Assembly (NCBI GenBank): GCA_031412575.1
Contig: JANODG010000071.1
Location: 1-17,494, forward strand
Direction: 5' to 3'
DNA: 17,494 nucleotides
DNA from: JAMLIO01 sp031412575
GTDB taxonomy: Bacteria; Bdellovibrionota; Bdellovibrionia; Bdellovibrionales; UBA1609
The notes beneath the pieces were generated by a model. It had not been told where the DNA came from. It ran no database searches and saw only the letters and a list, made by a program, of their open reading frames with translations. Of this stretch, positions 16,183-17,494 are shown in pieces. The translations under genes and the position numbers were made by a program. Positions within the stretch are counted from its first letter, which is position 1. Every line of letters begins with the position of its first letter.

Positions 16183-16211
16183 ATAATATTACTATTGCCC
16201 TCGAATAACAA
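16183..16211 (-). promoter_or_regulatory. Candidate promoter for the tesA transcript
   Basis: On the minus strand TTGTTA (16211-16206) and TATTAT (16188-16183) are separated by exactly 17 bases, matching 4 and 5 of 6 consensus positions. The -10 ends six bases before the ATG at 16176, so transcription would begin at about the A of the start codon. A leaderless mRNA would explain the missing ribosome site. Confidence 0.45.
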
Positions 16212-16295
16212 TCGGGAGCTATTTTTGGTTTTAGTAATCATCTATTCATACGGTCCGACCAATTTTTTTTTCATTTTTCGTCGAAAGGGCTCTGA

Positions 16296-16324
16296 TTGAT
16301 CAGTCGATAGAATTTAATTACAAC
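16296..16324 (+). promoter_or_regulatory. Candidate promoter for the 81-residue protein
   Basis: TTGATC (16296-16301) and TACAAC (16319-16324) are 17 bases apart, each 4 of 6 to consensus. The leader would be about 90 bases before ATG 16419. The match is modest. Confidence 0.28.
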
Positions 16325-16418
16325 TATGGGGTGAAGGACCTTAAATCTAAAGATCTATTTCCCTTAAATCAAAACTTAAGTTAGTATCTTTTAATAATTT
16401 TAACTGCGGAGAAACTAT

Positions 16419-16664
16419 ATGTCAGATGATATGCAAAAAGAGCTTGAAAGATTACGAGCCGAAAACGCAGCGCTAAAAACTCAAAAACCCGCCAAAGGGA
16501 CTCTTTCCATGAAAGTTAGTGCCAAAGGTGCTTTATCTATTTACGGAATGGGTCGATTTCCTGTTACGCTTTATAAAGAACAGTGGATAAAACTTTTAAG
16601 TATCGCCGATGACATTCAAGAGTTTATTTCTGAAAATGAAGATAATTTAAAAACAAAAGATTAG
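16419..16664 (+). CDS. Small conserved-looking protein with an N-terminal coiled coil
   Basis: The product has 81 residues. GGAG lies seven bases before ATG 16419, a strong start. Residues 3-22 (DDMQKELERLRAENAALKTQ) form a short leucine-zipper-like coiled coil. The central stretch, TLSMKVSAKGALSIYGMGRFPVTLYKEQW split over residues 28-56, is highly patterned. It resembles a family I recall in diverse bacteria with a G-x-GRFPVTLYKEQW core; I know of no assigned function or name. The tail is acidic and helical (ADDIQEFISENED). There is no signal peptide, membrane segment or cysteine, so it is cytoplasmic. It is transcribed divergently from tesA and converges on the nuclease gene. It is probably a protein- or nucleic-acid-binding accessory factor, but this is only a guess. 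Confidence 0.82.
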   Translation: MSDDMQKELERLRAENAALKTQKPAKGTLSMKVSAKGALSIYGMGRFPVTLYKEQWIKLLSIADDIQEFISENEDNLKTKD

Positions 16665-16717
16665 CGGCTAATGCTTTAATTTATGCTCTGAATCGAGCCC
16701 TAAAAGATTTTTATAAT

Positions 16718-17494
16718 TTAAAGGCTTTCTGATCGATCATAGGAAATCTCATTGAATTCCAAAGCTAAATTTTTGCGAAGTTCGTCGTATCCCATACACA
16801 TTGCGAAGACTTGAGCAGCAGCTAAGGCATCATCAAAGGCACGGTGATGGTTATCAAGGGAAATTTTAAATTCAGCGCATAAATTTTTGAGTGAGTATGA
16901 TTTTAAACCAAGAAACTTTTTTCGTGACAGAGCCACTGTGCATTCAGTGGGTAAAACAATGTCCTCGCCTAATAAACGAAATTCTTTTTGAATAAATCCA
17001 TAATCAAAACGAACATGATGGGCTACAAAAATGCTACCCTCCAAAAAGGTTCTAAGCGAATTCGCAATTTCACGAAACTGCGGCGCTGCCTGGACCATTT
17101 TGTCCGTTATTCCCGTTAGGCGCACAATCGCAGAGGGAATTTTCATATTAGGATTTATTAAGGTCTTAAAAGTATCTATAACTTTTCCGTTACGAACTTT
17201 GACAGCACCTATTTCTGTGATACGGCTTCGTCCCTTAAGTCCTCCCGTTGTTTCAACATCTAAGATGACGTAACTTTGTTCGGTGTCCTCGATCCATTCG
17301 ACATTTATAATTTCACATGGGTATCCAAGCTCTATGAGTTCTTGCATTCTATCCAGTTGGTGACTACTAAGTTTATCACCACTGGCTTTGACTTCAAAAA
17401 ATTCTATCTGTTTTGCAGTCATAGAGATAATGTCTGGATAGCCCGAGGAATAATATTTAAAATCATTCAGCATCATTCTTAGAATTTTTAAGAC
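16718..17494 (-). CDS. VRR-NUC nuclease domain fused to a DEDDh 3'-5' exonuclease, 5' end beyond window
   Basis: The N-terminal part matches the VRR-NUC fold (PD-(D/E)xK superfamily, as in FAN1). GYPDI (Asp15, counting from the first Met at 17476), FFEVKASGDKLSSHQ (Glu28, Lys30, Gln40) and LGYPCEIINVEWIE are the expected active-site and closing strands. Residues about 69-225 form a DnaQ/PolC-type exonuclease: ILDVETTG (Asp73, Glu75), the LINPNMKIPSAIVRLTGIT region, VAHHVRFDYGF (Asp158) and NHHRAFDDA (His211, Asp216). Thus DEDDh residues are complete. The frame stays open upstream of that Met to the window edge (VLKILR). The Met has no ribosome site and would cut into the nuclease domain, so the true start lies outside. 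The protein likely acts in DNA repair or end processing; a proofreading role with DnaE is less likely because of the extra nuclease. Confidence 0.85.
   Translation of the reverse strand, partial: VLKILRMMLNDFKYYSSGYPDIISMTAKQIEFFEVKASGDKLSSHQLDRMQELIELGYPCEIINVEWIEDTEQSYVILDVETTGGLKGRSRITEIGAVKVRNGKVIDTFKTLINPNMKIPSAIVRLTGITDKMVQAAPQFREIANSLRTFLEGSIFVAHHVRFDYGFIQKEFRLLGEDIVLPTECTVALSRKKFLGLKSYSLKNLCAEFKISLDNHHRAFDDALAAAQVFAMCMGYDELRKNLALEFNEISYDRSESL

Noticed and set aside
16685..16698. Small GCTC/GAGC hairpin with T-rich sequence after it, downstream of the 81-residue gene.
   Set aside because: A four-base stem is too weak to call a terminator.

Overview
The window is AT-rich bacterial DNA with dense coding, most of it on the minus strand, and many exported proteins with signal peptides or lipoprotein-type N-termini. 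The cell is a diderm (Gram-negative) bacterium: there is an outer-membrane-barrel-like gene, a TesA-type periplasmic esterase and several predicted lipoproteins. Codon style and the hydrophobic-then-FQNC lipoprotein N-terminus recall the Bdellovibrionota. That placement is an inference from memory, not a search result. No tRNA, rRNA, CRISPR array, transposase or integrase gene was seen.

Layout, left to right. 1-583: 3'-truncated exported protein of unknown function (minus). 789-3569: large predicted lipoprotein with six Ig-like repeats and a C-terminal SGNH-like hydrolase domain (minus). 3617-4543: predicted surface lipoprotein with a von Willebrand A domain (minus). A hairpin separates these two just before the downstream ribosome site. 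4633-6263: octanoyltransferase LipB preceded by an exported protein of unknown function, overlapping by one base. 6247-6946: an outer-membrane-protein gene split by one in-frame TAA, followed by a second, diverged copy of the last 24 codons of dnaE. 7137-10643: the replicative polymerase gene dnaE. 10886-11773 (plus): secreted endonuclease/exonuclease/phosphatase-family enzyme, ending inside a 56-base palindrome. 11836-16176 (minus): tesA, an ABC ATPase, an FtsX-type permease and a DUF2237 gene, probably one transcript. 16419-16664 (plus): small conserved-looking protein. 16718-17494 (minus, cut by the right edge): a VRR-NUC nuclease domain fused to a DEDDh 3'-5' exonuclease.

How the genes work together. 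tesA, the ATPase and the permease overlap and form the widely conserved esterase/YbbA/YbbP-type module. LipB belongs to lipoate synthesis, but its partner lipA is not in the window. The vWA and Ig-repeat proteins are co-oriented and probably both sit on the cell surface. The most unusual region is 6247-7208. Two dnaE tails 890 bases apart differ almost only at third codon positions, and the outer copy now holds the ribosome site and likely start codon of the gene upstream of lipB. This suggests that dnaE, this gene and lipB were once contiguous. A segment carrying a relative's dnaE 3' end and a barrel gene would then have been inserted between them. No complete new defence or mobile system is evident.
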